Below, in pieces: positions 52,423 to 60,032 of a stretch of DNA of 64,000 nucleotides. The position numbers and the translations under genes were made by a program. The first letter of the stretch is position 1, and every line of letters starts with the position of its first letter. The notes under the pieces were generated by a model that saw only the letters and a list, made by a program, of their open reading frames with translations, had not been told where the DNA came from and made no database searches. Origin of the DNA: Streptomyces inusitatus (GTDB lineage: Bacteria; Actinomycetota; Actinomycetes; Streptomycetales; Streptomycetaceae); the NCBI RefSeq assembly GCF_014651115.1, contig NZ_BMWG01000001.1, positions 434,001 through 498,000 on the forward strand, given 5' to 3'.

Positions 52423-53118
52423 TCACTCGAACCGGAGGAACTCCAGGAGGAGGAAGTCGACGGCGAAGTCCCCGGCCCGCCGGGAGACGCTGTGCCGGGT
52501 GACGGTGCGCAGCCCGCGTTCGGCGGCCAGCCGGTTGAGGCGGTCGAGGTTGCCGAGGCTGTTGAACCCGAGCAAGAGGCGTCCCTCCTCGGTCAGATGG
52601 CGTGGACCGTGCCGTAGATAGCGGGCGTGCGCGGCGTAGCCGGGGTCGAAGATCGCGGGCTGAATGTCGTCCTCGTAGGCGAACCGCTCAGGGGCTTCGA
52701 CGACATTGGAGTTCCAGAAGATCATGTCGAAGCGGTCGTCACCGCCGAGTGCGTCGAACAGGTCGCCGCGCAGGACCCGCACCCGGTCGGCGACATGGTG
52801 GCGGGCGGTGTTGAGGCGGGTGTTGCGCACGGCGGGCTCGGTGATGTCGACGGCGGTCACCTGGGCGCAGCCGCTCAGGGCGGCCATGACGGCGGTCACG
52901 CCGGTGCCACTGCCGATCTCCAGGAAGCTGCCGCCCGGCGGGTAGGGCAGCCAGGCGCTGAACACCTCGGTGGATGTCGTCCAGACGGGGGCGAAGACAC
53001 CGGGCAGCAGGTCCCAGCTTCTGCCCAGGAGTTCGAATTCCTTCGGGCGTTCCTCCAGGCTCCGGTGACGCGCCGCGAGCCGTCGGCCGATCTCGAACGC
53101 GTCGGGCGTGGCGCTCAC
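52423..53118 (-). CDS. class I methyltransferase (HemK/PrmC-like)
   Basis: 231 residues from GTG 53118 with GGAAGGA upstream. Motif I SFLEIGSGTGVTAVMAAL, motif II ITEPAVRNTRLNTARHHVA, and FDMIFWNSNVVEAPE in place of the NPPY of true HemK. The missing NPPY argues against protein-glutamine methylation. The target is unknown. The upstream frame extension to 53346 is rejected as it overlaps the next promoter. Confidence 0.8.
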   Translation of the reverse strand: MSATPDAFEIGRRLAARHRSLEERPKEFELLGRSWDLLPGVFAPVWTTSTEVFSAWLPYPPGGSFLEIGSGTGVTAVMAALSGCAQVTAVDITEPAVRNTRLNTARHHVADRVRVLRGDLFDALGGDDRFDMIFWNSNVVEAPERFAYEDDIQPAIFDPGYAAHARYLRHGPRHLTEEGRLLLGFNSLGNLDRLNRLAAERGLRTVTRHSVSRRAGDFAVDFLLLEFLRFE

Positions 53119-53303
53119 GGCGGATCCTTCCCGGCGGAGGTCGGCGGGTCTCCCGCATGTCGCGGGTGAGCGGAGTGCGTGTGCGGGTGCGGTGCGGTGC
53201 GGTGAGCGGGCTGCGGGAGGCCGCGACGCGGGGCGAAGGCGTCCTCCGCGTCCATGGCCAGGGTACTTCGGCGGGCCAGGGCGGGCGCGGCCACGCGCGA
53301 CAG

Positions 53304-53336
53304 CTATACACCGAGCGTATACATCGTGTGTATAGT
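53304..53336 (+). promoter_or_regulatory. palindromic operator and likely leaderless promoter
   Basis: CTATACAC (53304-53311) and GTGTATAG (53328-53335) are inverted around a central GTATAC (53317-53322), all symmetric about 53319.5. TATAGT (53331-53336) is a perfect -10 hexamer eight bases before ATG 53345, which fits a leaderless transcript starting at or next to the start codon. A repressor bound here would cover the promoter. Confidence 0.7.
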
Positions 53337-53344
53337 CCTGGGGC

Positions 53345-53983
53345 ATGGCTCCTGTGACCGCATCCCGCTACAACGCCCCTGTCGCCGTCCTGACCGCGAC
53401 CGGCGTCTTCGGACTGCTGCTCGGCTGGGCGACGTACGGCCTGCACGGAACGACACCCCTGCTGGATCGGGTGACCAACTCGACGTCCACCTGGATCATC
53501 TGGACCGCCGCGGCCGGTGCGCTGATCCGTGACCGGCGGCTCGCCGTCTGGGGCGGGGCGTTGATGATGCTCGCCACCTGCGGCGGTTACTACACGGCGT
53601 CCGCTCTTGGAGACACTTTCGGGAGCGGAGGGCTCGGAACCGCCGCCGTGTGGTCGGTGGCGGGGCTGATCGGAGGGCCCCTGCTGGGGTGGGCGGGGTG
53701 GACCGTACGACGAGGGCGGGGCGACCTGCGGCCGGCAGCCGGGGCGGTGATCGCGATGGTGGTGCTGGGCGAGGGGGGCTGGCTGGGGCTGGGGCTCCGC
53801 TACTGGGGAGAAGCGGTCGCCTTCCTGACCGCCGGCGCGCTGCTCACCGCTCTCCTGACCGTCTACCTGGCACGCACCGGGGCGCACCGGTACTGGCTGT
53901 GCGCCGTGCTCGCTCCCGTGGGCGGTCTCGTCTTCTACCTCGCCGAGAAGACCATCCTCAACGGTCTGCTCGGATCGGCATGA
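53345..53983 (+). CDS. DUF6518-like membrane protein
   Basis: A 212-residue protein with six hydrophobic segments (AVLTATGVFGLLLGWATYGL, WIIWTAAAGALI, AVWGGALMMLATCGGYY, and later ones). A pattern of actinobacterial integral membrane proteins of unknown function. Probably leaderless, with a palindromic operator over its promoter. No transport signature seen. Confidence 0.8.
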   Translation: MAPVTASRYNAPVAVLTATGVFGLLLGWATYGLHGTTPLLDRVTNSTSTWIIWTAAAGALIRDRRLAVWGGALMMLATCGGYYTASALGDTFGSGGLGTAAVWSVAGLIGGPLLGWAGWTVRRGRGDLRPAAGAVIAMVVLGEGGWLGLGLRYWGEAVAFLTAGALLTALLTVYLARTGAHRYWLCAVLAPVGGLVFYLAEKTILNGLLGSA

Positions 53984-54162
53984 CCCTGTCCAGCTCCTCA
54001 CTCGTACTCCAGCAGGATTTCGCTGTCTGAGCCGGGGTCTTCAGCGGGCGGCGGGAGTGCGGCGGGCTGGCGGGGAGCGGCGATGTCCAACGGGGAACCG
54101 CCCTCCGGCACCATGAGCCCGCCGCCCGCTCCAGCGACGTGTTCCACCTGGCCAGATGAGGA

Positions 54163-55278
54163 TCACCGCTCGGCCGCCGGGGTGTCCTGGCCGCCGAACA
54201 CCTCCTCGACGAGCTGTGCCACGGCCTTCTGGAACGCCTCGGCGAGGGACAGCGCGGCGTCGTCCACGTAGTTCAGCGCGGCGATCAGGGTCTTGCTGCC
54301 GTCGGCCGTGCTGTACATCAGCGCTCCGTGGCCCGCCACGCCGCCGTTGTGGGTGATGATGGTGCCGCCGTTCCCGCTCGCCTGCTGGACGAACAGGCCC
54401 AGGCCGTAACCGGTCTCGGGGTGCGGCTCGCACATCTCGGCCAGCAGCGGGGCGGGCAGCAGCTTGCCGCTCAGCAGCGAGGAGATGAACGTGTGGAGGT
54501 CCCGGGTGGTGGAGATCATGTCTCCGCCGGTCGAGATCCAGGAGGGGTCGTGCCGGGTGACGTCGACGGTCTCCGTCCGCCCGGCGTCCTCGTACCGGTA
54601 GTAGGCGCGGGCGTGCGGCTCGGGCAGCTCCGGGTCGCCGTCCGGCACCAGGGTGTCCGACAGTCCGAGCGGCTCCAGGACCAGTCGCCGCATCTCCCCG
54701 GCGAAGGAGCGGCCGGTGGCCTTCTCGACCAGCAGCCTGAGCAGGACGTAGTTGGTGTTGGAGTAGCTCCAGCCCGTTCCCGGCTCGAACCGCGCGGGCC
54801 GGGACAGGGCCAGTCGCACCAGTTCCTCCGGCTGGTAGGCCGTGAACCGCTTGTCCACCCACTCCTGGCCCGTGTTCGTGGCGGGGATCCCCGGGGTGAA
54901 GGTCCCGTCGGCGTGGTACTCGCCGGTGAAGTTGAACACCCCGCTGGTGTGCCGCAGCAGCATCCGCACCGTGATCCGCGGGTCCAGCCCGAGCCCGGGC
55001 AGGTGGTCGGCGGCCGGGGCGTCCAGCTCGATCGCGCCTTCGGCCACCAGCCGCAGCACCAGGGCCGCGGTGAAGGTCTTGGTGTTGCTGCCTATCCGGA
55101 CGTACCCGTCCACCGGGGGCTTCTCGGTCCCGCCCAGCTCGCGCGCCCCGGCGCTGCCGACCCATTCGCCCTGTTCGTCGTGCAGGCGCATCGTCACACC
55201 GGTGAAGCCGGACTCGATCATCCCCTTGATGAGCTTCCGCAGCTCGGGACGGTCCTGGTCGCCAAGGGTGAGGGACAT
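54163..55278 (-). CDS. class C beta-lactamase-fold serine hydrolase
   Basis: A 371-residue hydrolase with the catalytic IGSNTKTFTAALVL (SxxK), the YSN motif in PGTGWSYSNTNYVLL and a C-terminal ITHNGGVAGHG (HxG in place of KTG). No signal peptide, so it is cytoplasmic. Such D-alanyl-D-alanine carboxypeptidase/esterase proteins are common in Streptomyces. ATG 55278 follows a GGAGCACC. The substrate is unknown. Confidence 0.9.
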   Translation of the reverse strand: MSLTLGDQDRPELRKLIKGMIESGFTGVTMRLHDEQGEWVGSAGARELGGTEKPPVDGYVRIGSNTKTFTAALVLRLVAEGAIELDAPAADHLPGLGLDPRITVRMLLRHTSGVFNFTGEYHADGTFTPGIPATNTGQEWVDKRFTAYQPEELVRLALSRPARFEPGTGWSYSNTNYVLLRLLVEKATGRSFAGEMRRLVLEPLGLSDTLVPDGDPELPEPHARAYYRYEDAGRTETVDVTRHDPSWISTGGDMISTTRDLHTFISSLLSGKLLPAPLLAEMCEPHPETGYGLGLFVQQASGNGGTIITHNGGVAGHGALMYSTADGSKTLIAALNYVDDAALSLAEAFQKAVAQLVEEVFGGQDTPAAER

Positions 55279-55365
55279 GGTGGGTGCTCCTTCAGGTCTG
55301 AGGGGGGAGTGCGGTGGGGGGAGTGCGGGTGAACGGGCCGGATCGGCGCGGGGTGTGTGTCCGCG

Positions 55366-56037
55366 TCAGAGGCTGCGCGCGCTGATGTCGCCGTAGGCGG
55401 TGGTGGCGTGGACGGTGAGGGCGGCGTCGGCGCCGTCGGCGTTCCGGAGCGTGTTGTGGATCCGGCCGTAGGAGGTGCCGGCGTCCAGGGAGGCGGAGAC
55501 CCCACGGGCGGCGGCGACGGAGATCTCGCCGTGCTCGGTGCGCAGCGTGACCGTGCCGCGCACGGCCTCGTCGACGCGGAGGTCGCCCTTCTGGGTGCTG
55601 ATGTCCGCGTCGCCGCCCAGACGGCCGACCGTGACGTCGCCCGACTGGAGGGTCAGCCGGACGCTCGCGGCCTCGTCGAGCTTGACCGTGCCCTGAGCGG
55701 TCTCGAAGGTGACGTCGCCGAGCCGTCCGACGCCCCGCAGCCCGGCGAGGGCCGCGTTCGCCTCGACGTGGGATCCCGCGGGCAGCCGGACCGTGACCTC
55801 GACGGATCCGGAGGGGCCGAAGACCTGGTTGTCCGCCTGCGGGGCGGTGATCCGCAGGACGTTGTCGCCGTAGACGACCTCCGTGCGCTCCGCGGCCTTC
55901 GCGTCGCGGCCCGTGGACGGGTTCTTGGGGAGGACCTCGACGGTGGTGTCGGCCCGGTCGGCGGCGATGAGACGGATGTCGCCGGCGGGGACGTCCAGGA
56001 TGACGGTGACCGGGGTGGGGGTGTCGAACTTCTGCAT
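55366..56037 (-). CDS. DUF4097 beta-helix protein
   Basis: A 223-residue protein with the DUF4097 repeat pattern: alternating short beta strands such as VTVILDVPAGDIRLIAADR, GDVTFETAQGTVKLDEAAS, DVTVGRLGGDADISTQKGDL. No signal peptide. Divergent from the MarR/GbsR-like gene across the TTGCAAT operator array, so almost certainly regulated by it. Cellular role unknown. Confidence 0.88.
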   Translation of the reverse strand: MQKFDTPTPVTVILDVPAGDIRLIAADRADTTVEVLPKNPSTGRDAKAAERTEVVYGDNVLRITAPQADNQVFGPSGSVEVTVRLPAGSHVEANAALAGLRGVGRLGDVTFETAQGTVKLDEAASVRLTLQSGDVTVGRLGGDADISTQKGDLRVDEAVRGTVTLRTEHGEISVAAARGVSASLDAGTSYGRIHNTLRNADGADAALTVHATTAYGDISARSL

Positions 56038-56079
56038 CGTACTGCCCTTCCGTTGCTGTTTCCGATGAGGGAAAAGCTA

Positions 56080-56205
56080 CGTTGCATTTCCAGACCTGGC
56101 AATCACATCGTTGCGATGAATCGACATAATCGCAGCTCAAAGCAGTTAATTCATTGCAATGGGGGAAGTTTTAACGCAACGATCAAGCCGTGGCACGTTG
56201 CAATG
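56080..56205. promoter_or_regulatory. array of TTGCAAT-type operator motifs
   Basis: Related 8-10-mers recur five times in 126 bp of unusually AT-rich DNA: CGTTGCAT (56080), CGTTGCGATG (56109), the perfect palindrome CATTGCAATG (56152-56161), AACGCAACG (56173) and CGTTGCAATG (56196-56205). They lie between the divergent DUF4097 and regulator genes and are the likely binding sites of that regulator. Confidence 0.8.
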
Positions 56206-56259
56206 GATCGAAAGTGAACGCTACTGTGGGGGCCACGGACGATCACGGAGGAGAATGCG

Positions 56260-56997
56260 ATGCCAGGAGGCCGACTCACCCAGCAGGAACGCCAGCGGAT
56301 CGCGCTGGGACTGGCCGACGACCTCTCCTACGCGGAGATCGCCAGAGGGCTGGACCGCCCGACCTCGACCGTCACCCGCGAGGTCATGCGCAACGGCGGC
56401 CCCGCCGCCTACCGCGCGGACCTCGCCCACCGCGCCACCGAACGCCGCGCCCACCGCCGCAAGAAGACCACGACGGCCCCGGACCCCGGCACGCCCCCGC
56501 AGACCCACGGGCGCGACGCCGAAGCGGTGCGCGAGTACGAGGAGACGTTCGCCACCGTCTTCATGCAGTCGGGCCTGCCCAGGATGACGGCCCGGGTCCT
56601 GGCCAGCCTCTACACCACCGACGCGGGCAGCCTCACCGCCTCCGAACTCGCCGGACGCCTCCGGATCAGCCCCGGGTCCGTCTCCAAAGCGGTCACGTTC
56701 CTCGGCAGCCAGGGCCTGATCCGCCGCGAACGCGACGACCACCGCCGTGAGCGCTACGTCGTCGACGACGACGTCATGTACCAGTCCACGATGGCCAGCG
56801 CCCGGGCCACCGCCCACCTGGGCGACATCGCCCGGCAGGGCGTCGGCGTCCTCGGCCCCGACACCCCGGCCGCCACGCGCCTGGAGAACATCGCCCGCTA
56901 CGTGGACTTCGTCTCCGAGAGCATCGCCCGCGCCGCCGACCAGGCCCGCGAGATCCTCCACACGACGCCCGGCGGGACCTCCGACGGCGCCCCCTAG
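56260..56997 (+). CDS. MarR/GbsR-like regulator with extra N-terminal HTH
   Basis: A 245-residue regulator. N-terminal HTH (RQRIALGLADDLSYAEIARG then LDRPTSTVTREV) resembles the IS30-type HTH_38 domain. The C-terminal GbsR-like winged helix has LTASELAGRLRISPGSVSKA then VTFLGSQGLIRRERDD. ATG 56260 has GGAGGA upstream. Two stacked DNA-binding domains may let it read the five-site operator array next to it. Presumably autoregulated and controlling DUF4097. Confidence 0.88.
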   Translation: MPGGRLTQQERQRIALGLADDLSYAEIARGLDRPTSTVTREVMRNGGPAAYRADLAHRATERRAHRRKKTTTAPDPGTPPQTHGRDAEAVREYEETFATVFMQSGLPRMTARVLASLYTTDAGSLTASELAGRLRISPGSVSKAVTFLGSQGLIRRERDDHRRERYVVDDDVMYQSTMASARATAHLGDIARQGVGVLGPDTPAATRLENIARYVDFVSESIARAADQAREILHTTPGGTSDGAP

Positions 56998-57775
56998 TGG
57001 CAGTCGTAGCGGTGGGCGACGGGAAGCCCGGGGCAGCGGCGGCAGAGGAAGACGTACATGCCTCCCGCGTCGCCCATGTCCATGTCGACGTGCTCGTCCC
57101 CGGTGATGCTGAGGAGGTGCTCCATGCGCTCGCCGCAGTCGCAGACGGGCCAGTCCGGCGACTGGATCCAGGCGGGGTATCCGCCGGCCTTGGTCTCCAG
57201 CACACAGGCCAGTTCGGGGTAGCGGTCGAAGTCCTGGTCGAGCTCCAGGACGCGGGCTCTGAGGTGCTCGGGGAGATCCTGGCCGGGGTGGTCGAGGGCG
57301 ACGGCGGGTGACACCGTGCAGGGCGGGGTGGGCAGGAACTCGTCCTCGTACTCGCCCTCGGCGGGTCGGGGGATGTCCGGCCGGACGCCACGGGCGAGGA
57401 CGTCGGCCTCCTCGCGCCAGTGGAGGGCGGGCAGGGGGGCGTCCTGCTCCAGGGGGTGGAGCAGGGTGCACCAGAGCAGTTGCAGGAGGTCTTTGCCCTC
57501 GGGAAAGCGCAGCTCGGGCACATCGCGGGCGAAGAGCTGCACCACCGGGACCATGGGGACCCGCCCCGCCGGGCCGCCATGGCCCAGTGGCCGGGCTGCT
57601 CGCAGTGGGGCCAGGGCTCGTCGGCGGGCCAGAGCGGCGGGCCGCCGACGGAGCTGTCGCGGGCGGTGGGGGACCCCGGGCGCGGGCGCAGCGCGGTCGC
57701 GCGGAGGGCGAGGGGGGCCAGCTCGGGTATCCGCTCGGTCAGGCTCGGCAGAAAATGGTCAAGTCCCTTGCGCAC
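56994..57775 (-). pseudogene. frame-shifted DUF1963-like gene
   Basis: From GTG 57775 the frame reads ERIPELAPLALRATALRP, then GGPPLWPADEPWPHCEQPGH, the conserved start of DUF1963/YwqG-like proteins. The expected continuation GGPAGRVPMVPVVQLFARD lies in a different frame and runs to a stop at 56994 (EHLLSITGDEHVDMDMGDAG, C-terminal CRRCPG). A single indel near 57575-57590 would restore a ~260-residue protein. It is either a real mutation or a sequencing error. The intact C-terminal ORF starts at ATG 57554. Confidence 0.7.
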
Positions 57776-57943
57776 AGCGCTGTTTCCCCCGGAGGAGCGT
57801 CGGTCGGGTACATGAGAAAGCTACCCCCCGGCACTGACAGTGGACGCGGTCGCAGCCGGCCGGCCGGCCGGGGGACGCCTCCCGGGGTCACCGGACCAGG
57901 ACCCCACGCAAGCCCCGAAGTTCACCATATGCAGAATGTCGGT

Positions 57944-58549
57944 ATGGCGATAACAAACGTGCCGAAGACGGCGACAATCGACGACGCCGAGCTGGTCAGC
58001 CGTGCCCTGGCCCTTGCCTTCGACGATGACCCGATGATGCGCTGGTTCTTCCCCGACGAGGCTTCGCGCAAGGCCTCGCTGGCCGCTTACTTCACCACGA
58101 TCTTCACTCGTCAGTACGCCCACAGCGCGGTGTGCGAGGTCACCCCGGCCGCCGCCGCCTTCTGGGTGCCGCCGCAGGCGCAGGCCGTGCCCGACGCGGA
58201 GACCATTCAGGAGCTGATGGCCATCCTCGGCGACCGCGCCGGGCTGTTCGGAGAGGCCGTCGAGGCGTCCGCCAAGCACACCCCCTCGGAGCCGCACTGG
58301 TTCCTCGCGGTGGTCGGGGCCGACCCCGCCGCGCAGGGCCAGGGGCATGGGGCCGCGCTGCTGCGCTCGGGCCTGGCCAAGGCCGACGCGGAGGGCCTGC
58401 CCGCCTATCTGGAGTCCTCCAAGGAGGCCAATCTGCCCTTCTACGAGCACTTCGGCTTCACCGTGCGCGAGCGGATGACGCTCCCGGGCGGCGGCCCCGA
58501 GCTGTGGGGCATGTGGCGCGAGGCGCGCCCGGCCGAGGCGCGGGCCTGA
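57944..58549 (+). CDS. GNAT-family acetyltransferase
   Basis: 201 residues from ATG 57944 (ATG 57929 is in frame and possible). Acetyl-CoA loop-like GADPAAQGQGHGAALLRSGL (the Q/RxxGxG/A motif), and NLPFYEHFGFTVRERMTLPG. Fits small-molecule or toxin N-acetyltransferases. No strong ribosome site. The region 57776-57943 upstream is shared with the divergent DUF1963-like gene. Confidence 0.85.
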   Translation: MAITNVPKTATIDDAELVSRALALAFDDDPMMRWFFPDEASRKASLAAYFTTIFTRQYAHSAVCEVTPAAAAFWVPPQAQAVPDAETIQELMAILGDRAGLFGEAVEASAKHTPSEPHWFLAVVGADPAAQGQGHGAALLRSGLAKADAEGLPAYLESSKEANLPFYEHFGFTVRERMTLPGGGPELWGMWREARPAEARA

Positions 58550-58623
58550 CCCTCTCCCGAAGCGCGGGCCGGGCCGCCGCCCGGCCCGCTCCCAAGCCCG
58601 CCGCCCGGCCCGCTGCCATGTCC

Positions 58624-59217
58624 TTAAGCCTTGGCGGCCGGCCGGTAGACGCTTACGTTCACACCCGCGTCGCTGGTGACGGAGGAGACCAGTTCGAGCG
58701 CCCGGAGCCCGCCGTCGTCCGGGAAGATCGACTTACCGCCGCCGAGCAGCACCGGCATGATGATCAGCCGGAGTTCGTCGACCAGGCCCTCGCTCAGCAG
58801 CGTACGCACCAGTGTGGGGCTGCCCATGACCACCAGATCGCCGCCGTCGCGCTCACGCAGCTCGCGGACGCCCGCCACCAGCTCGTCGCCGGGGATCAGC
58901 GTGGTGTTCCACGTCAGATCCGACTCCCCCAGCGTCCGGGAGACGACGTACTTCGGAAGCGCGTTCAACTTGTCGGCGAAGGGGTCCCCGGCCCGCTCGG
59001 GCCACGCCCCGGCCATCGTCCGCCAGGTGCGCCGCCCGAACAGCAGCGCACCGGCGTTGGCCGTCGCGTCGACGAAGGCACCGCCCACGACCTCCGCGTC
59101 GAAGAACGGGTGCGACCAGCCACCGTGCGCGAACCCGCCGTCGTCGTCCTCGCCCTGTCCGCCGGGGGCCTGCACGACGCCGTCCAGGCTGATGAACTCG
59201 CTGATGAGGATGCGCAT
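58624..59217 (-). CDS. RibD/DHFR-fold reductase-like protein
   Basis: A 197-residue protein with the RibD C-terminal/DHFR-like fold: MRILISEFISLDGVVQAPGG, GALLFGRRTWRTMAGAWP, KYVVSRTL, GDLVVMGSPTLVRTLLSEGL. Widespread YwjB/YyaP-type family of unknown substrate. ATG 59217. Confidence 0.9.
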   Translation of the reverse strand: MRILISEFISLDGVVQAPGGQGEDDDGGFAHGGWSHPFFDAEVVGGAFVDATANAGALLFGRRTWRTMAGAWPERAGDPFADKLNALPKYVVSRTLGESDLTWNTTLIPGDELVAGVRELRERDGGDLVVMGSPTLVRTLLSEGLVDELRLIIMPVLLGGGKSIFPDDGGLRALELVSSVTSDAGVNVSVYRPAAKA

Positions 59218-59449
59218 GAGGGTCTCACTTCTTCTCGTTCACGATGGCTGTACGACAGGAAAGACCGCCGCAGGCGTCAAAGGTCATCGGAATACACCGA
59301 TCGCGCCACCGTGATCCGCGCCACACACCCGTCCGGACGGCTTTCAGGATCCGCCGCGACGGCGGCATCCGCCAGTCCGCAGCGGCTCGCGAGCAGCCGT
59401 GACCGGATTCCGGGTGCGCCCGCGCCGTACCCCGTGATACCCCATCGGG
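59218..59449. promoter_or_regulatory. divergent gap between the reductase and GNAT genes
   Basis: 232 bp with no convincing open frame. It must hold both promoters. No clear boxes were assigned. Confidence 0.3.
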
Positions 59450-59944
59450 GTGGACGACATCACGACCCCCAGGCTCATACTGCACCCCCTCACCCGCGCC
59501 GAGGCCGAGCGGCTGGCCGCCGGAGCGCCCGGTCCCGGCGAGGAGTGGACGGACGGGTATCCGGACGAGGGCGACCGGGCCGGGGCGCGGCGCTTCCTCA
59601 AGGTCTGGGCCGAGGAGGGCGACCCCCGGCCGTTCGGGGCGTACGAGATCCGGCGCCGGGCGGACGGGCGGGCGATCGGCGGGGTGGGCTTCCACCGGCC
59701 GCCGGACGGGCGGGGCTCGGTGACGATCGGTTACGGCCTGATCCCGTCGGCGCGGGGCGAGGGGTACGCGTCCGAGGCGGTGCGGGCGCTGCTGGAGCTG
59801 GCGCGGGGGCTGGGCGTCGTACGGGTGGAGGCGGACACCGATCTGGACAACATCGGCTCGCGGCGGGTGCTGGAGGCGGTGGGGATGCGGCAGGTGGCCG
59901 AGGACGGCGAGCTGCGGTTCTACCGGATCGAGCGGCTGTCCTGA
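59450..59944 (+). CDS. GNAT-family (RimJ/RimL-like) acetyltransferase
   Basis: A 164-residue protein: TTPRLILHPLTRAEAERLAA at the N-terminus, acetyl-CoA-binding IPSARGEGYASEAVRALLEL, then DTDLDNIGSRRVLEAVGMRQ. Typical RimJ/RimL-type fold acting on protein or small-molecule amines. GTG 59450 is the predicted start. Convergent with the large secreted protein gene through a terminator. Confidence 0.88.
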   Translation: MDDITTPRLILHPLTRAEAERLAAGAPGPGEEWTDGYPDEGDRAGARRFLKVWAEEGDPRPFGAYEIRRRADGRAIGGVGFHRPPDGRGSVTIGYGLIPSARGEGYASEAVRALLELARGLGVVRVEADTDLDNIGSRRVLEAVGMRQVAEDGELRFYRIERLS

Positions 59945-59976
59945 CCCCGGCCGCCGCCCGCTGCCGAAACGCCGAA

Positions 59977-60013
59977 GGGCCCCGCCGGGCGAAGTGCTCG
60001 CCGGACGGGGCCC
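59977..60013. terminator. bidirectional terminator
   Basis: GGGCCCCGCCGGGCGA (59977-59992) pairs with TCGCCGGACGGGGCCC (59998-60013), two mismatches and a 5-base loop, between convergent genes. Confidence 0.8.
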
Positions 60014-60032
60014 AGAAGTCGGTGAGAGAGCG

